Part shown: positions 11,175 to 23,639 of the stretch, piece after piece
Layout of the letters: each line of letters opens with the position of its first letter
Numbering within the stretch: the first letter of the stretch is position 1
Assembly (NCBI GenBank): GCA_911728435.2
Contig: OU452213.1
Span: forward strand, 1,095,834-1,159,833
Source: Apoderus coryli
Taxonomy: Eukaryota > Arthropoda > Insecta > Coleoptera > Attelabidae
Direction of reading: 5' to 3'
Length of the DNA stretch: 64,000 nucleotides
The notes under the pieces: generated by a model
What the model saw: only the letters and a program-made list of their open reading frames with translations
Database searches by the model: none
Told to the model about the DNA's origin: nothing
Made by a program: the position numbers and the translations under genes

Positions 11175-12105
11175 ACAAAGGTTAGTACAAGATGGATGCC
11201 GGGAAGGTTCTCGTGCATTTTTGGCCGGCAATGTTACTTAGATTTATCAATCAGTATAGTACTGAGCCGGCCCCGAATTATTAATATTTGTTCTCAAAAA
11301 CGCTTGAAGTGTAAAGAGACTGACCTCAGTAAACGACGACAAATATTGTGCTTCCAGCATTTACACCAGATTTAGCTCACCGCAACTATAATTTGAAGAA
11401 AATGAAATGAATTCATCAAGAAATAATGTTTTTTGTGTCAAACCGTGCTCGTATCTTTTGCTTTTTGTTTGTGCAACTCCTTCTTCTGCTCCATGCGACT
11501 ATTGTGTTTTTTTTTTTATAAAAAAAAAAGACAAAACATGGCGATTATTTAAAAAATAAACATCTTTATTGGGTAGGTACTACAATATCTTGAAAGGCAC
11601 TAAACACTATGGGAAACAAGGAAGTAACGTGTAGTAGGAGTCTATAAAAAAGATAAATATCTACACATGCTTACAACCGAGTAGTATTTAAAACTTCTAT
11701 TAGAAAACTAGAAAATTAACAAGATGCTATTTTTCAATAGGTAATACCGAGATCTTTTATGATTTTATATTATAGACAATAGTTCTAACCTTAAAAATAC
11801 TTTTTTTCTACTAATATTGGATGACAAATTGTATGCTAACGTTATTACTCAATCTCTTACAGGGCAGATGATCGCCTGTTTCAGCTTAGAGCTGTTCAAA
11901 CTATACAGAACAAATCCAGCTATAAGTTCCCCCCCAGGTACAACAAAACCATAGTATGAATCTGACTAATACCCTAATTACCGAACAACTTCAAGAAACA
12001 CTAGCAGAATCACACTCAATACGCTGATTATCAGTAAGTACAAGTAAGTACTTTGCTATAGAGATATTATTTCAGTAAAAATAAACATTAATTTTCGTTG
12101 ATAAC
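11175..12105. other. AT-rich intronic sequence
   Basis: A short GC-richer stretch at 11170-11370 encodes nothing recognisable. The rest is plain AT-rich sequence with T and A runs. It is intron between dumpy exons 4 and 3. Confidence 0.4.
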
Positions 12106-12109
12106 TTAC

Positions 12110-12308
12110 CGGTGCATTTCAGTTCTTTGGCCAGTTCGTCGGAACCTCGATAACAATTCGGCGTTCCATCGCATAATTTCGATAATTCGTATAATTGTAA
12201 AACGTCTGTGGATGCGTTGACTTGACATCCAAAATATCCGTCCTCTAAATTTAGAAAAAACACTTCGCGTTTGATACCGTATCCGATCCCACCGAAGGAT
12301 TGGGCAGT
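12110..12308 (-). CDS. dp: dumpy, coding exon 3 (LDLa-like cysteine module)
   Basis: The exon is preceded by TTTTGTTTTGCAG and followed by GTAAGT on the minus strand. Its 199 bases start in phase 0 and leave one base. They encode TAQSFGGIGYGIKREV, FFLNLEDGYFGCQVNAST, LYELSKLCDGTPNCYRGSDE and LAKELKCT. Four cysteines with CDGxxNCxxGSDE and a final C are typical of an LDL-receptor class A-like repeat, although the usual six-cysteine set is reduced. It follows the signal peptide directly. I recognise the combination of this domain with the two EGF exons downstream as the N-terminus of insect Dumpy. That assignment is from memory of the family, not from a search. Confidence 0.85.
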
Positions 12309-12314
12309 CTGCAA

Positions 12315-13615
12315 AACAAAATAAAATATAATTATTAACAAACTTGAAGCAAATTTCAAAATGTTTGCGTTTAATTAAATAAAGGACAAATATCAAAATC
12401 AAAATGATGTATCACTCGACCCCTACTGATATATGAAATTTTTTTTATCGCGTTCACCTGTGCGGGAAAGTAAAATTAATGTGGTTAAATGCAAAATCCC
12501 ATCTAATTGATGATGATCCTAGGACTGTAGATTATTTTGTCAAAATCTTTGATTGCCGAGTATAAATTAAAGCTTAACACCGTCCAGAATTTATCGAATG
12601 AATTATACCAACTACCTCAAGATAGATAATAATAAATTTAAGGTTTAGAATCGCGATGAAAAATATACTTAATTCGCGGCTTTAGGGCATTTCCTTTTCA
12701 TTTATTATGTAGATATGCGGATTGTTATCTCTACCTGAAATAATTTTTTCGGTTGCTTGGCCAGTTGAAAATCGTATAAATCAAGGTTTTAAGTATTCTG
12801 CACCGGCAGATCCACCTATATTTTAAGTTAATGTTATTTAACTCCCGTGTTCGGCTAAATATAGATCACGTAATAAAATCCTTGTAGAAATGGACATAAA
12901 TCAAAAATTGGAACAAGATCCTTTAATGTGAATTGATTACCTATACATTCTACATCCTGAACAGTTAGTTTGTTGAGAAAGTATTAGTGGTATACAAGGT
13001 GGATTTTACACAGTTAATAAATATTCTTATTCTCTGAATTGAGCAAATGGAAATCCTCATTTCATTCTTGGAAAACCCTGTACAAATGCTACTTTTGCAA
13101 TACCTCCCAATGGCTCACACCTCTGCACCAAATACTCAGAATAAATGGAAATCTACTCCTGTACCTATCTTAATCTTAATGATACCTTTGTAATCTATGT
13201 GAATTTGTCTTTTGTTAAACAAATAATTTATTAATAGTAATTTTTTGGTCCTATAGAATCATCTGATGATGTGTTGTTTATATACTATATTACTAGATAG
13301 ACAAAATTTGCTGATTGACATTTTTACACAAATTTTTTTCTATTAAATTGACTTTCGTAAAATATATTTGACTTTCCTTTTTTTATTCTAATATAGTTTT
13401 CTAAATCTAATAAAGTAACTGGGAGACATGATTCAAATACAGACCGTCACTCGTTTACGAGGGAGAATCATTAAGATCTTCTTTATGTGAGCGTGATGTA
13501 CGTGGGCGATTCCCGAGTAGCTCTACAAGCCAAGCGAGATTAAAACCAAAAATTAGAATTGATAAACATCAAACCCTTTTCTATATTCTATATTAATTTT
13601 AAAATAGTGGAGGCT
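12315..13615. other. AT-rich intronic sequence
   Basis: No motif, repeat unit or coding frame was recognised between dumpy exon 3 and the TIR element at 13622. It is intron between dumpy exons 3 and 2. Confidence 0.4.
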
Positions 13616-13621
13616 CTCCCT

Positions 13622-13997
13622 ATACAGGGTGTCCCAAAAAAAACTTATCTTTGTAAATTGAAATGTTTTTGTTTTATTATACGAGTATATCAATCCTGTG
13701 CAACTTCTCAAAGGTATTTGAGATTGTTCTCTATAACAAGTATCCCCTGTATCTGCGTCACACTGGTGCAATTGAATCTATTCAACGACGGTTTGTAAAA
13801 TATCTTGCCTTTAGGAGGGATGGTGCTTATCCGGTCCGTGGTACCGATCATGAGTCACTTCTTTTACGCTTCGACATCGTAGCTTTGGAGACTCGGAGAC
13901 ATTTTTCGAAATTTTGATATAAATGATTTTTGTCTTATTTTTGGTCATAGATTCTACCCTCAAAGGGTGGGGAATGTTTTTTGGGACACCCTGTATA
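13622..13997 (+). mobile_element. TIR-bounded element carrying two jockey RT pieces
   Basis: TACAGGGTGTCCCAAAAAA (13622) is mirrored by TTTTTTGGGACACCCTGTA (ends 13997). Within the 375 bases, frame pieces read LCNFSKVFEIVLYNK (RT entry region) directly followed by ESIQRRFVKYLAFRRDGAYP and VRGTDHESLLLRF (RT C-terminal region). Those two regions are about 400 residues apart in an intact jockey protein. No transposase is present, so it is non-autonomous. Confidence 0.7.
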
Positions 13998-14387
13998 TTT
14001 TCATATACAATTGTGACATGGTGGAGACGCCTATATTTTACTTTTTGTGGCAAAACTCAAAAAGAATTTCTTAGCAACAATTAAAAAATACGTCCATAAT
14101 AGGCCATCTCTGATATACAGCTTTAAAGAAAGTCTGAAATTGGTTAATAAATGTACACGTAAATCAAAATAAATATCAAAACTATTTAAGTATATCAATT
14201 ATTAATTAAATTATGATTAAATTTACATGAAATATTTATGCATGTTATGAATTATTCAACTAACTACATATACTTGAGCTTTCACTTTTTAACATATCCA
14301 CAGTCTATTGCTTATGATCGTAACTTGAACACCATGGACCATATAACCAATAAGATGAAGATGCAATAATTTTAACTTTGGTAAATA

Positions 14388-14560
14388 TTAGGTCATTCAG
14401 AAGGGCCATAGGATGAAACATAGATGGCGGTACTAGAATTTTTTTCCATATGATTTTTATTTAGTACTGTCCTTCAATCGATACATGTATACATTTGACA
14501 GGAATCTGATTTTTGATTCGTTATCCATCAACTCGAAGTCAGACACTGATGGATTTATTG
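14388..14560 (+). mobile_element. mariner-like 5' end fragment
   Basis: ATTAGGTCATTCAGAAGG then CATAGATGGCGGTA and TTTTTTCCATAT match the copy at 46233 almost base for base over about 120 bases, and the start at 2254. No transposase frame follows and the 3' end was not found. Confidence 0.55.
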
Positions 14561-14564
14561 TAAC

Positions 14565-15960
14565 ATTTTAAATTCAATCTAAACTGCGGACATTCTGTAC
14601 AATCAACAAATTTGAGACCATCTGTATCACACACATTATTTATTTTGTCTATTCTCTTAGTTGTTTTTTATTTTAATTTTTTTTTTTTGAATATCAATCA
14701 ATAAATGTGCATAGTGGGCGCCTGCTTGCTATTTAAAAAGATTTTCCCGTTTTCAGATCTTAAGAAAATGCTTGCTGGAAATGAAATGATGTTCTAAAAC
14801 TTTAAACAAAAAGTGCATTAACGTAGAGATTGTTGCTAAACATTTTTTTTTGTATAAAAGCCGGAAACGCCGGCCCAAGCTACCGGAACATCTCTTTTCC
14901 GTTCTTGAAGGTCATCTTGCAAACAAATTTATTATGCTGTATACAACTTTATATTATAAAACAGTTAGATAACAAGGTCATCATATACTTTTTTCACATC
15001 TATAAATAATTTAAAAATAAATAAATAAATACAGAACAAGCGTATACTTTGAACATACTGTGATTTCTGTTATTAATATTGCCACTAATTACGTTAATTT
15101 GGCGTAATTATAAATGTGTATGACTCAAATCCATTAATGTTATTATTTATTTTTTGCTGTAGATCAAAGATTTCTGCCATACTCTCTGTTTCGTCCCAAA
15201 ATATATTATTTTATTAATTCTTCATATATAATTAAATATCAACCAAAATCATTTTATTCTATTAATGCCTAAAATAAATAAACAAATAATTCATAACTAA
15301 AATTAAGCCTTCTTCTTTCATTCAATTTAAAATTAATATTTCGCTGAATTAGATACACCGCCGCGAAATATACAGTGTTGAATTTTGTTCAAAATATAAC
15401 CGCATTATTAACCCTTATTTTATGTAATTGTGAACATTTCATAGAAATATAGGAGTGCGAAAGCCGGCCGGCAAGTTTTGGAACTGGAGTTAAACAGGTA
15501 AGAACTTCAATAGTTCACGTTTTTTATTTTGTTGTGTAACCGGAAATACACTCCCTCCTGTAGAAGGTTTTAATTTTAATTGTACTCTTGTACAAAACAC
15601 TCTCATTGATAGAAATAAAGAGAACAAGTTTTTAACAATAATAATTCAAAGAGTTCAAAATAATCCAAAAGGTAAGTTACCAAAGACCCACAACTTTTAT
15701 TGATATCATTCTCATTTTAATAACCCAGTCAACTTGAATTGAAGAACCTTTAAGAGTAGTTGTATTAAGAAACATTTCGAAAATCAGGAGCTTTGGAAAA
15801 CAGTAGAAAAATGTTGTTTGTATGGTGCAATTATTTGTATTTTTCTATTTTATTTTTTTTTTTCAATAATAAGATTTTAATTTTTATCGATTTTTTATTA
15901 GAAGAATAATATTTGTATCGAATGAACATCAAAAAACTACAGAAAAGGCTTGTAATTGAC
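14565..15960. other. AT-rich intronic sequence
   Basis: Homopolymer T and A runs and short TAAA repeats (about 15015-15030), with no frame or repeat unit recognised. It is intronic to dumpy. Confidence 0.4.
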
Positions 15961-16029
15961 TTTTAATTGAAATTTGAAACTCAGCAAATTATTATAACTT
16001 TACATCAACTGTTGGTTAGGGGTATTTTT

Positions 16030-17056
16030 GTTAAACATTTGATTTTTTTATGTAAAAAGCAGTGTTATAGACATAATAATGTGCGAAGAAATATGACTTC
16101 ATTTCTAGTTGAATCAAATATTATTCCCAATGAACAACATGGGTTTATGCCCAAGAGATCGGTGGAGTCGAATCTTCTGGAGTGCCTCAATGTGTGGACC
16201 AGCCATAATGATGTTGGTCAGCCTACGGATGTGTTGTATCTGGATTTTGAGAAAGCATTCGACAGAGTGCCATTTGCTCGTTTGTTGCTGAAATTGGAGC
16301 ATTACGGCGTGCGGGGGGCACTCCTGAGATGGATTGAGATGTTTCTTACAAAAAGAATTTTCCAGGTTAGAGCGGATGGTGCATTGTCCGCTAAATTGCC
16401 GGTCTTGAGTGGTGTCCCGCAGGGGTCTCTACTGGGGCCATTGCTTTTTCTCGCATATATATCAGACTTAACAAGAACCATCACGTCAAACATGAGCTTC
16501 TTTGCTGATGACACCAAATTGTTTTGTAACCCACTGCGAGACGATAATGAGTTCCAGATCGACATTGATGGGGTAGTGTCCTGGTCGGCGGTTTGGTTGA
16601 TGAACTTGAATTTGGAGAAGTGCCAGGTACTACACATCGGAGCTAATAATCCCAAGACTCCATATTTCATCAACGGAAATGCCGTTAAATCTGTAAATCA
16701 GCAGAAGGATCTTGGTGTCATAATAACAGCGGATTTGAAGTGGGAGGCCCATATTTCCGCCACAGTGAAGAAAGCTAATAGACTGTGGTATCTGATACAG
16801 AAGGCTACTACTCGGTGGATCTCGATGTATTTCATCCTGCTAGAAATCCTAATCTGCGTGGCAATAGTAAGAAACTTGACAAGGAGAGATGTGCTAGACT
16901 TCCTCGGAAGAATTTTATAACAAACAGAGTTGTATATGCATGGAATTCATTACCTGAAGAGGTGATAATGGCGCAAACGGTTGACAGCTTTAAGAACAGG
17001 CTGGACAATTTCATGGAGGACCATGGCGATCAGTTGGTTCACTACTCGCTATAGAA
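16030..17056 (+). mobile_element. CR1/L2-like LINE, 5'-truncated, with internal deletion
   Basis: A continuous frame at about 16075-16800 has the RT finger motif NEQHGFMPKRSVESNLLE, box A VLYLDFEKAFDRVP, box B SGVPQGSLLGPLLFLAYISD, box C SFFADDTKL and thumb KDLGVIITADLKWEAHI. All three catalytic aspartates are present. At about 16800 a deletion joins LIQKATT to a later region in another frame, ending RVVYAWNSLPEEVIMAQT and VDSFKNRLDNFM at 17054. A (TAA)n-rich tail follows at 17150-17200. The EN domain is missing. It is one of the better-preserved RT cores in the window but cannot be active. Confidence 0.8.
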
Positions 17057-17609
17057 GATTAGTGAGTGAGGATGACATCAATATTTCAAAAACCTCAAAT
17101 TAGGAACTGAGCAACAGTTTCATCGGTTTTACCGTTTACTGTTTTACCACTAATAATAAATAATAAAATAATAATAATAAATAATTTAAACATTTGAAAA
17201 TATAATTTTAAATTTAATAATTTTTGAAAAATTTTAAAAATCTATGCTATGATATGCATATTTTTGCAACTTTTTCGTTTGATATCTATTGTCATTTTAA
17301 AAAATGCGGCGAATAAAACGGCAATTTGGCAGACCAGGACTGCTCATATATGAGTGTTGCCTTTTATATTTGGGAATTAGAGAACAAAAACACATCGGGT
17401 CGTGTGCAATGAAAACTCAAATCTCACAATTCAACATCCCTCCGTGGCGCAAACAAACAGGGAAATGGTAGTGCTAAGAGCACCTTCGAGTTATACCAAT
17501 TTCGCCAAACCAATTACGAATAACGAAAAAGCTAATTCAACGATCTCAGCTACAAGGGTAAGGAATATTGTTCCAAGATTTAGGTTTCACATTTAAACTG
17601 AGTTTTTTA

Positions 17610-17885
17610 GATTGAAACAAACCTGTATCGCGGTGACAAAACATTTATAAAACCCGGTCCACTGTGTTATAAACAACGCGTTGTTGAGTGAACTACGACC
17701 ACGATTGAATTCACCATACCATCGATAAACACTGGTCCTTGATGGAGCTTCATCGCCAAAAATTGAATTAAGTTCAGTTGCCAGATTGCGACACCAAGAT
17801 TGCCAAATCCCGAAATATACAAGGTAACCCTCGTACAACATGTCATTTGACACAATTCTTAAATCAAAAACACATGGCATATTTA
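17610..17885 (-). mobile_element. mariner transposase N-terminal fragment
   Basis: On the minus strand a frame contains LNSIFGDEAPSRTSVYRWYG then EFNRGRSSLNN. This is the mariner helix-turn-helix region (FGDEAxSxxTVxRWxxEFxRGRxSLxD). Flanking text around 17805 (cccgaaatatacaagg) recurs at 28350, so the same family contributed there. Confidence 0.65.
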
Positions 17886-17889
17886 AAAC

Positions 17890-19120
17890 CCTGTATTATA
17901 GACTTGAAATGAAATGCAACTATTTTTAACTATCTGGTTAGTTGAAGAAATGATCATTAGTCATTCATAAAAGAATTAACATAAAATCTAAGTAGAGATA
18001 CGTTTAAAAATATGCACTATCTTAAGTAAAAACAAATTGTGGAAATAAATCAAATTACTTCGTGATATAGGCCGAAGAAGAAGATTATATTATGAGAAGA
18101 TCAAGGATGATGTCATCTCTGTAAAAGATAGTCATGTACATATTCTGAAAACATTTATACAGGTATATTCGTAGAGAATGATTCGCTAGGCGATTGGATT
18201 CTGGTTTTTAGAATACACCATCATCACTTTTACAAGTTGTATGGTAATTTACATAAATATTTGTGTCAATTTTATTATATTTGCGGTACAGATGGGATAT
18301 TATGAGTCATATAAATCATGTACAGGGTGTGTCCAAGCAAAAGTTCAATCTAATATCCACATATTTCTGAAACGAGAGTTCTGTTTTACAATTTTCATCT
18401 TCCAGAAAGAAATTTCCCAAACTTTTTACTCAATAAATGTCATTTGACAGCCAATTTACTTCCTAACCTCAAACTTTCCCAACCATTATATTATTTGTAT
18501 GTCTAATATTGTAGTAAATAATTTATAATAACAATATTTTGTGGTACTTGTACGTCAATGTTTATAACTTAGCTGAAGCTAAGCTCCCGTGGAGATTACA
18601 TTTACAAATATACAAAACATATTCACATAATATACAATATGCAAAAATAAAAAGACAATATTGGCACGACTCGAAGATGGAAAATGGTGTATTTTACAAA
18701 CAGCACAACCATGAATCCACGATGTAGGTATTATTATATTACAGTCTCTTTCTCAGTGTTTTGTACAAAATGCTATTGGGGTTTTAGCAGTCGTGATTTA
18801 TAGCTTAAAGAATGTTATATGCCATATATAGGAGGACGCTTATAAGACGAACAGTTGAAGAAGTTCAAGGATATATTCGGTATTACGCTAAGTACCTACT
18901 TGATCAAAAGCTTCATAAAAAAAGTTTAAATATAGTTATAAACAAACCAATGAATTATGAATAAAGAACTCTCCGTACAAAAATTTACCTTTATGTTATA
19001 TTATACCCTAGCCGCCATTTTGAGACCTGTTCCGGGTCTGATCGGGTTGTGACGATGATTTTATGAAGGGCTATCTGCTATCTTGATACGACACTGCTGG
19101 TTTTATTTTTTAGATTTCTT
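17890..19120. other. intronic sequence, one transposon-end-like motif
   Basis: tacagggtgtgtccaagc at 18321 looks like a DNA-transposon end without a detected partner. A 62-codon frame at 18539-18727 has no recognisable motif. Nothing else is seen. Confidence 0.35.
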
Positions 19121-19124
19121 AATA

Positions 19125-21500
19125 TTTATTTATTTATTTATTAATCTACGGACAAAGTCCATTATTACAACATGTACAAAACAATAGCATACAACATAAT
19201 ACAGAAATTATAAAACTTACATAACTCTATCCATTACAATTGAACTTAATAAAAAAAAAAACAAAAAACCAGCAATTGCGCGACGTACAACAGCTCGCAG
19301 GACTCCAACGCTCGCTGATGTTAAGGAATTAATGAATGCTAAATCATTTTAAATTTTAAAAACAAGAATTAGGGAAACCATTCATCTCTAGACCCCCTCC
19401 TCAAGCGACCGGCGAACTCACCAAATGGTGCGAAGAAATCGATATTATGATTAGAACAACGATTCGCCAGTCGCGCCACTCTGGTGACAAAGGTATTCAT
19501 AGCGTAGTTCGCGCGGTGGAACGAGACGTGAAAGAGATCAGAACTTCTGCTTTGTCTAGGGGGAACACGAAAACCAATCTGGGATAAAAGACTAGAAGAT
19601 AAAAGAGTATTGTTTAAAATTTTATATAGTATAGTCAGATCCCTGACAACCCTGCGGGCGCCCAATGTAGCCAACTCCAGCTCACTCAGCAATACGCCGT
19701 AGTTGAAGTTAAAATCAACGGGTCGTTCACGGCCGAGTCTAAAATGAACGTACCTCAGAAAACGGTGCTGAACCCTCTCGATACAGACAGTGTGACAAAC
19801 ATAAGATGGAGACCACACCGCAGAGGCGTACTCCAAATGCGGCCTCACAAGGGACGTGTACAGGGCCCTGAATGTACCAATCTGACTGAAATCCCCCGAA
19901 CAACGTCTGATGAAGCCCAACATCTTAATGGACCGCGATGTCGCGCGCCTGATGTGGTCGGTGTAGCTCAGTGAAGAATCCAAGTAGACACCCAGATCCT
20001 TGACCAAAGTCTTATAATCCAAAGCGTCCCGGTCAATAAAGTATTCGTGAAAAAGTGGATCCCTAGTACGGTTAAAATTAACGCAAAAGCACTTCGATAT
20101 ATTCAAATCCAACCCATTCGCCTCGCACCAATGCACAAGCCGAATAACATCCTCCTGCAAAAGGTAGCAATCGGATGGGCCTGCAATACGCCTATAACAC
20201 TTTAGATCATCAGCAAATAACTTGATCTCACTATGAACGAAACATTGCGCTATGTCATTGACAAATAAGTTAAATAATAAGGGGCCCAAATGAGACCCCT
20301 GAGGAACACCAGATGAAACTAATATGGGCCTGGAATGAAACTCATTGATCCGGACAACCTGAGTTCTACCACATAAGTAGCTCCCCAACCAGTCCAACAT
20401 AGGCGCAGAGACTCCAACAATCCCAAGCTTCTCAATGAGAAGTCGATGGTTGACACTGTCGAAAGCCTTAGAACTTGATATCCGTGCTCCAAAGCCCGGG
20501 GCTAGTAGTTTGTGAATTCGAGGAGATTGAGCTCGGTAGATTTACCTGCCTGAAATCCAAATTGATCGGAGATCACCAATGGCCCCAGAGTGGCCGTCAG
20601 ATAACGAGTGATCAGGTTTTCGAATAGTTTCGGAATTGAATTCAATATACAGACCGGTCGGTAATTTGTTACTTCATTTCTGTTGCCGGATTTAAAAATA
20701 GGGGTAATGAAACTAGTTTTCCATAATACAGGGAAAGTGCCAGTGGAGACCGAATGATTGAAAATAATTTGAAGCGGTCTAGCAAGCGAAAAGCTACAAT
20801 TCCTGAGAAGCAAGGCTGGGATTCCGTCGGGACCGGCCGACTTCCTCACTTCCAAGCCAACAATTGCCTCCAAAATATCTGAGAGAGAGATGTGATGATC
20901 GGAAACATTCACCAGGGTGTCCCCGACACAGCCAACCGGATAGTCAAGACATCTGTCGTTATACACTGATTCAAAATACGCAGCAAACAAATCCGCCCCA
21001 CACTGATCGGCGTCGCTCGTTCGTTCACCCCATGATAGACGCGAGGGCAGGTCTGAAGATCCTCTTTTAGAATTAATGAACCTCCAAAAAGCTCCAATGT
21101 TCTGAGGCAGCTCACTCTCAATTGCATTTGTAAAAGACATATAGCAAACGCGAGAAAGGCGATTACATTCACTTCTGAGTCTGCTAAAGTCCGCATAATG
21201 GGTCTGCGAGCCTGTGATTTTGTAACGCTTGTGAGCCCTCTTCTTTTCAAATATGAGCTGTTTCAGCTCCAGTGAATACCACCGCGGAAATCGTTTAGAG
21301 GAACACCTCTTCTTGGGCACAAAAACCTCGAACGCATCGAATAAGATGTGGTAAAAGGTGTCGACCATGTCATCCACCGACCGATAGGAGAGAAGAAAAT
21401 CCCACCGAATGCCACCAAGACGGTCATTCAATGACTCAAAGTCGGCCGACTTAAAATCGTAGTAAAACCTTTCCGCTTGACGAGAAGAAGCCACTTTGTG
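19125..21500 (-). mobile_element. jockey-clade LINE, well preserved, 5'-truncated
   Basis: Two minus-strand frames, 21494-20502 and 20400-19369, form one ORF2. The first holds the pre-RT and finger regions (EVRKSAGPDGIPALLLRN, NEVTNYRPVCILNSIPKLFE, DQFGFQAGKSTELNLLEF). The second holds SSGVPQGSHLGPLLFNLFVN, KLFADDLKCYR, the thumb (VKDLGVYLDSSLSYTDHI) and QHRFLRYVHFRLGRERP. Between them TAG follows EFTNY and a small deletion removes the box-A residues before SKAFDSVNH, including one catalytic Asp. The endonuclease half is missing. A (TAAA)-like tail lies at about 19128-19145. It looks younger than its neighbours because the frames stay open for over 300 codons. Confidence 0.85.
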
Positions 21501-21504
21501 GGTG

Positions 21505-22015
21505 TTATATGTTACTAATAAATAGATATTATAGAAAATTGTCGCAGCAAAGTCCTATGGCATTGTCACTAAGATTTAATGCAGCAGTAACTAAAAATCT
21601 GTAGGTATATCAACTTGCAGGAAGTTACCGTCAAGGTCAAAAGACGGTATATAGATTATTGCCCTTCATAAATATATAACTTCTATCTTTAAGATTACAA
21701 GGATGAAAGGGAATACGAATTCACTATCATTGATATTAAACTTATAATTTGAAGTTAGAAGCGGAGAATTATACAGCTAGTGCAATGTTAATATATTTTT
21801 AATAATAACTTTAAACCTAATAATTCAACTTTCAGTTCCACTTTTCTTCCATTTCACGCAGCATGTCTATGCTAGGTAATTATTAAGCGGCCGTTATTAT
21901 GTCATACATTAATATACTTAATAATTATTATAATTCCTCATTGTTAGTTTATTGTCTATTCCATTCTTACTTTTAGATTAGATTATATTTCTCCTATATT
22001 TATATAAATTATTAT
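21505..22015. other. AT-rich intronic sequence
   Basis: Nothing recognised. It separates the LINE 5' truncation from the SINE. Confidence 0.35.
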
Positions 22016-22019
22016 TCGG

Positions 22020-22212
22020 AAGATTTTATTTTATTTATTTATTTACATTTATTGCATATTTTATGACAATTTTATTTATTATTAAACTAGTCTTACAATA
22101 ATTATTATATAACAAAAAAAAAACAGAAATAACAAAATTTCAGAAAGGAGATTTGAACTCACGACCTTCCGCTCGCAACGCAAGTTTCTAACCATTGAGC
22201 TACACACATAAC
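22020..22212 (-). mobile_element. tRNA-derived SINE
   Basis: On the minus strand an A-box-like TAGCTCAATGG (22202-22192) and a B-box-like GTTCAAATC (22158-22150) are spaced about 33 bases apart, as in a tRNA gene. The head resembles a tRNA (GTGTGTAGCTCAATGG then GCGAGCGGAAGG), but no acceptor-stem partner is seen. The body is AT-rich and ends in TAAATAAA-type repeats at 22023-22050. This is the layout of a Pol III-transcribed SINE rather than a functional tRNA. Confidence 0.65.
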
Positions 22213-22214
22213 AT

Positions 22215-23085
22215 TCCGATTATGCGAATTACCTTGACCACAAACATACAATTACGAACTACCTGACGCAGGCCAACAAGAAGACGCGAAGCCTCGCAAA
22301 AGTTTTCTAAAAATCGATCTTTTGAATCGATTCTCTTTGGGTCGAGGTTTATTTTCAGATTGAAGTTGAGCTCCTCACTGTACTAGAGATGAAAATTGCG
22401 GTCGAATCGCGATTGTGATCAGATGAGGGGATTTAGTGGTTCCGTCGGAATGTGTAATGTGTCTCCAATATTCATTGTCCACGTCACTGGTGGCGTGTGA
22501 CAATCTAATATCTACTGGCTGGTTGTACTCTATTCTATGTGGGTATTTGTTGTCTTATACGGCCTTCGCAATATATTATGTGAGTATATATAAATAGGTA
22601 CGATATTTGCTAGCCATATAAGGTTGCACAGACTTAAGAACTAGTTGGATACGTCATTAGAACATGGAGATATAAATAAAATAAACGAAAATTTTAATAT
22701 GTAGGTACCTAAACGCTGTATCTATTTAGTGTTATATCATACGCTTCGATAGTCCAATCAATATAGTTACTATTTACTATCTGTTCATAACCAATTTGTG
22801 AATTTTTTTGACGTCCAGGTCTAATGCGTGTTCTATTGCGTAGGAACGCGTTTACGTTGAGCTTAGGCACCTACCCCGGTTGCCTTCTATCTATGCTATT
22901 TGCACGAATTTCGATTTGTACGTTAGGTATTTTTGTTAAGTGTTTTTTACATTACGTTTGAACTATTTGTTCGTTTGTTGTTTAAATACTAGTGCTATTG
23001 ATTAAAAAGTGTATGTATTTAATTATTTAATTACAATAAAACAAAAATCATCGTCTCCACTATTTAATTAGTCCATAAATTATGT
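22215..23085. other. intronic sequence, nothing recognised
   Basis: The first 300 bases are slightly richer in GC (gaagacgcgaagcctcgc at about 22271) but contain no frame or repeat I can name. Confidence 0.35.
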
Positions 23086-23088
23086 CAA

Positions 23089-23126
23089 AGGGACATGTTT
23101 CGGAGACTCAGCTCCATCATCAGCCT
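23089..23126 (-). ncRNA. hammerhead-ribozyme-like motif
   Basis: Minus-strand order: AGG (stem I), CTGATGA, T, GGAG-CTGAGT-CTCC (perfect stem II), GAAA, CATG (palindromic stem III), TC (cleavage site GUC), CCT (pairs with AGG). All invariant core bases are present. Stem I is only three pairs. Confidence 0.55.
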
Positions 23127-23639
23127 AAAAGGCAACAATACAATATTAAAAAAAGGGTTCTTACATAAATAGCATGTTCTTAACCACAATCATCGTTTCG
23201 ATGTCGATTTAGGTCTGAAGGTGATCCATGTTTGCAACAAGGGCAAGGCTGTAGGAGATAACAACATTATATGTTTGAACGATCAGTTGAAGTTCGAACC
23301 TTACACTTTTTTCGAGGCTCTTCTACATTTAAAACATTCCTGAGGATTTGTGTACCTATTAGACTCTTTTATATATGTTTACACCCATGGCTTGGAGTTT
23401 GATCTTGTCATTGTTATATTCCTTCTGTGTTTTGTTTAAGTGTTTTTGCTTATTTGTTTGTATACATTTTCAATACTTTTTAAACTTTTAATAGCGTTTG
23501 TACTGTCCCATTACTTTTTGTCTGTTCATTTTACTTTATGGGGACCAATATTTTTTACATCTTTTTATTTATATATACCTGTATGTGTTTGTGTTATTTT
23601 AAATTCAATATTTTAAACAAAAATAATTGTATACTTTAA

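Noticed and set aside
13663..13917. Independent gene at 13663-13917
   Set aside because: The frame is a piece of jockey reverse transcriptase inside a TIR element.
18539..18727. 62-codon plus-strand frame near 18.6 kb
   Set aside because: No recognisable motif and no conserved-looking feature; treated as chance.
22141..22212. Functional tRNA gene
   Set aside because: A and B boxes are present, but no 7-bp acceptor stem closes and an AT-repeat tail follows; SINE fits better.
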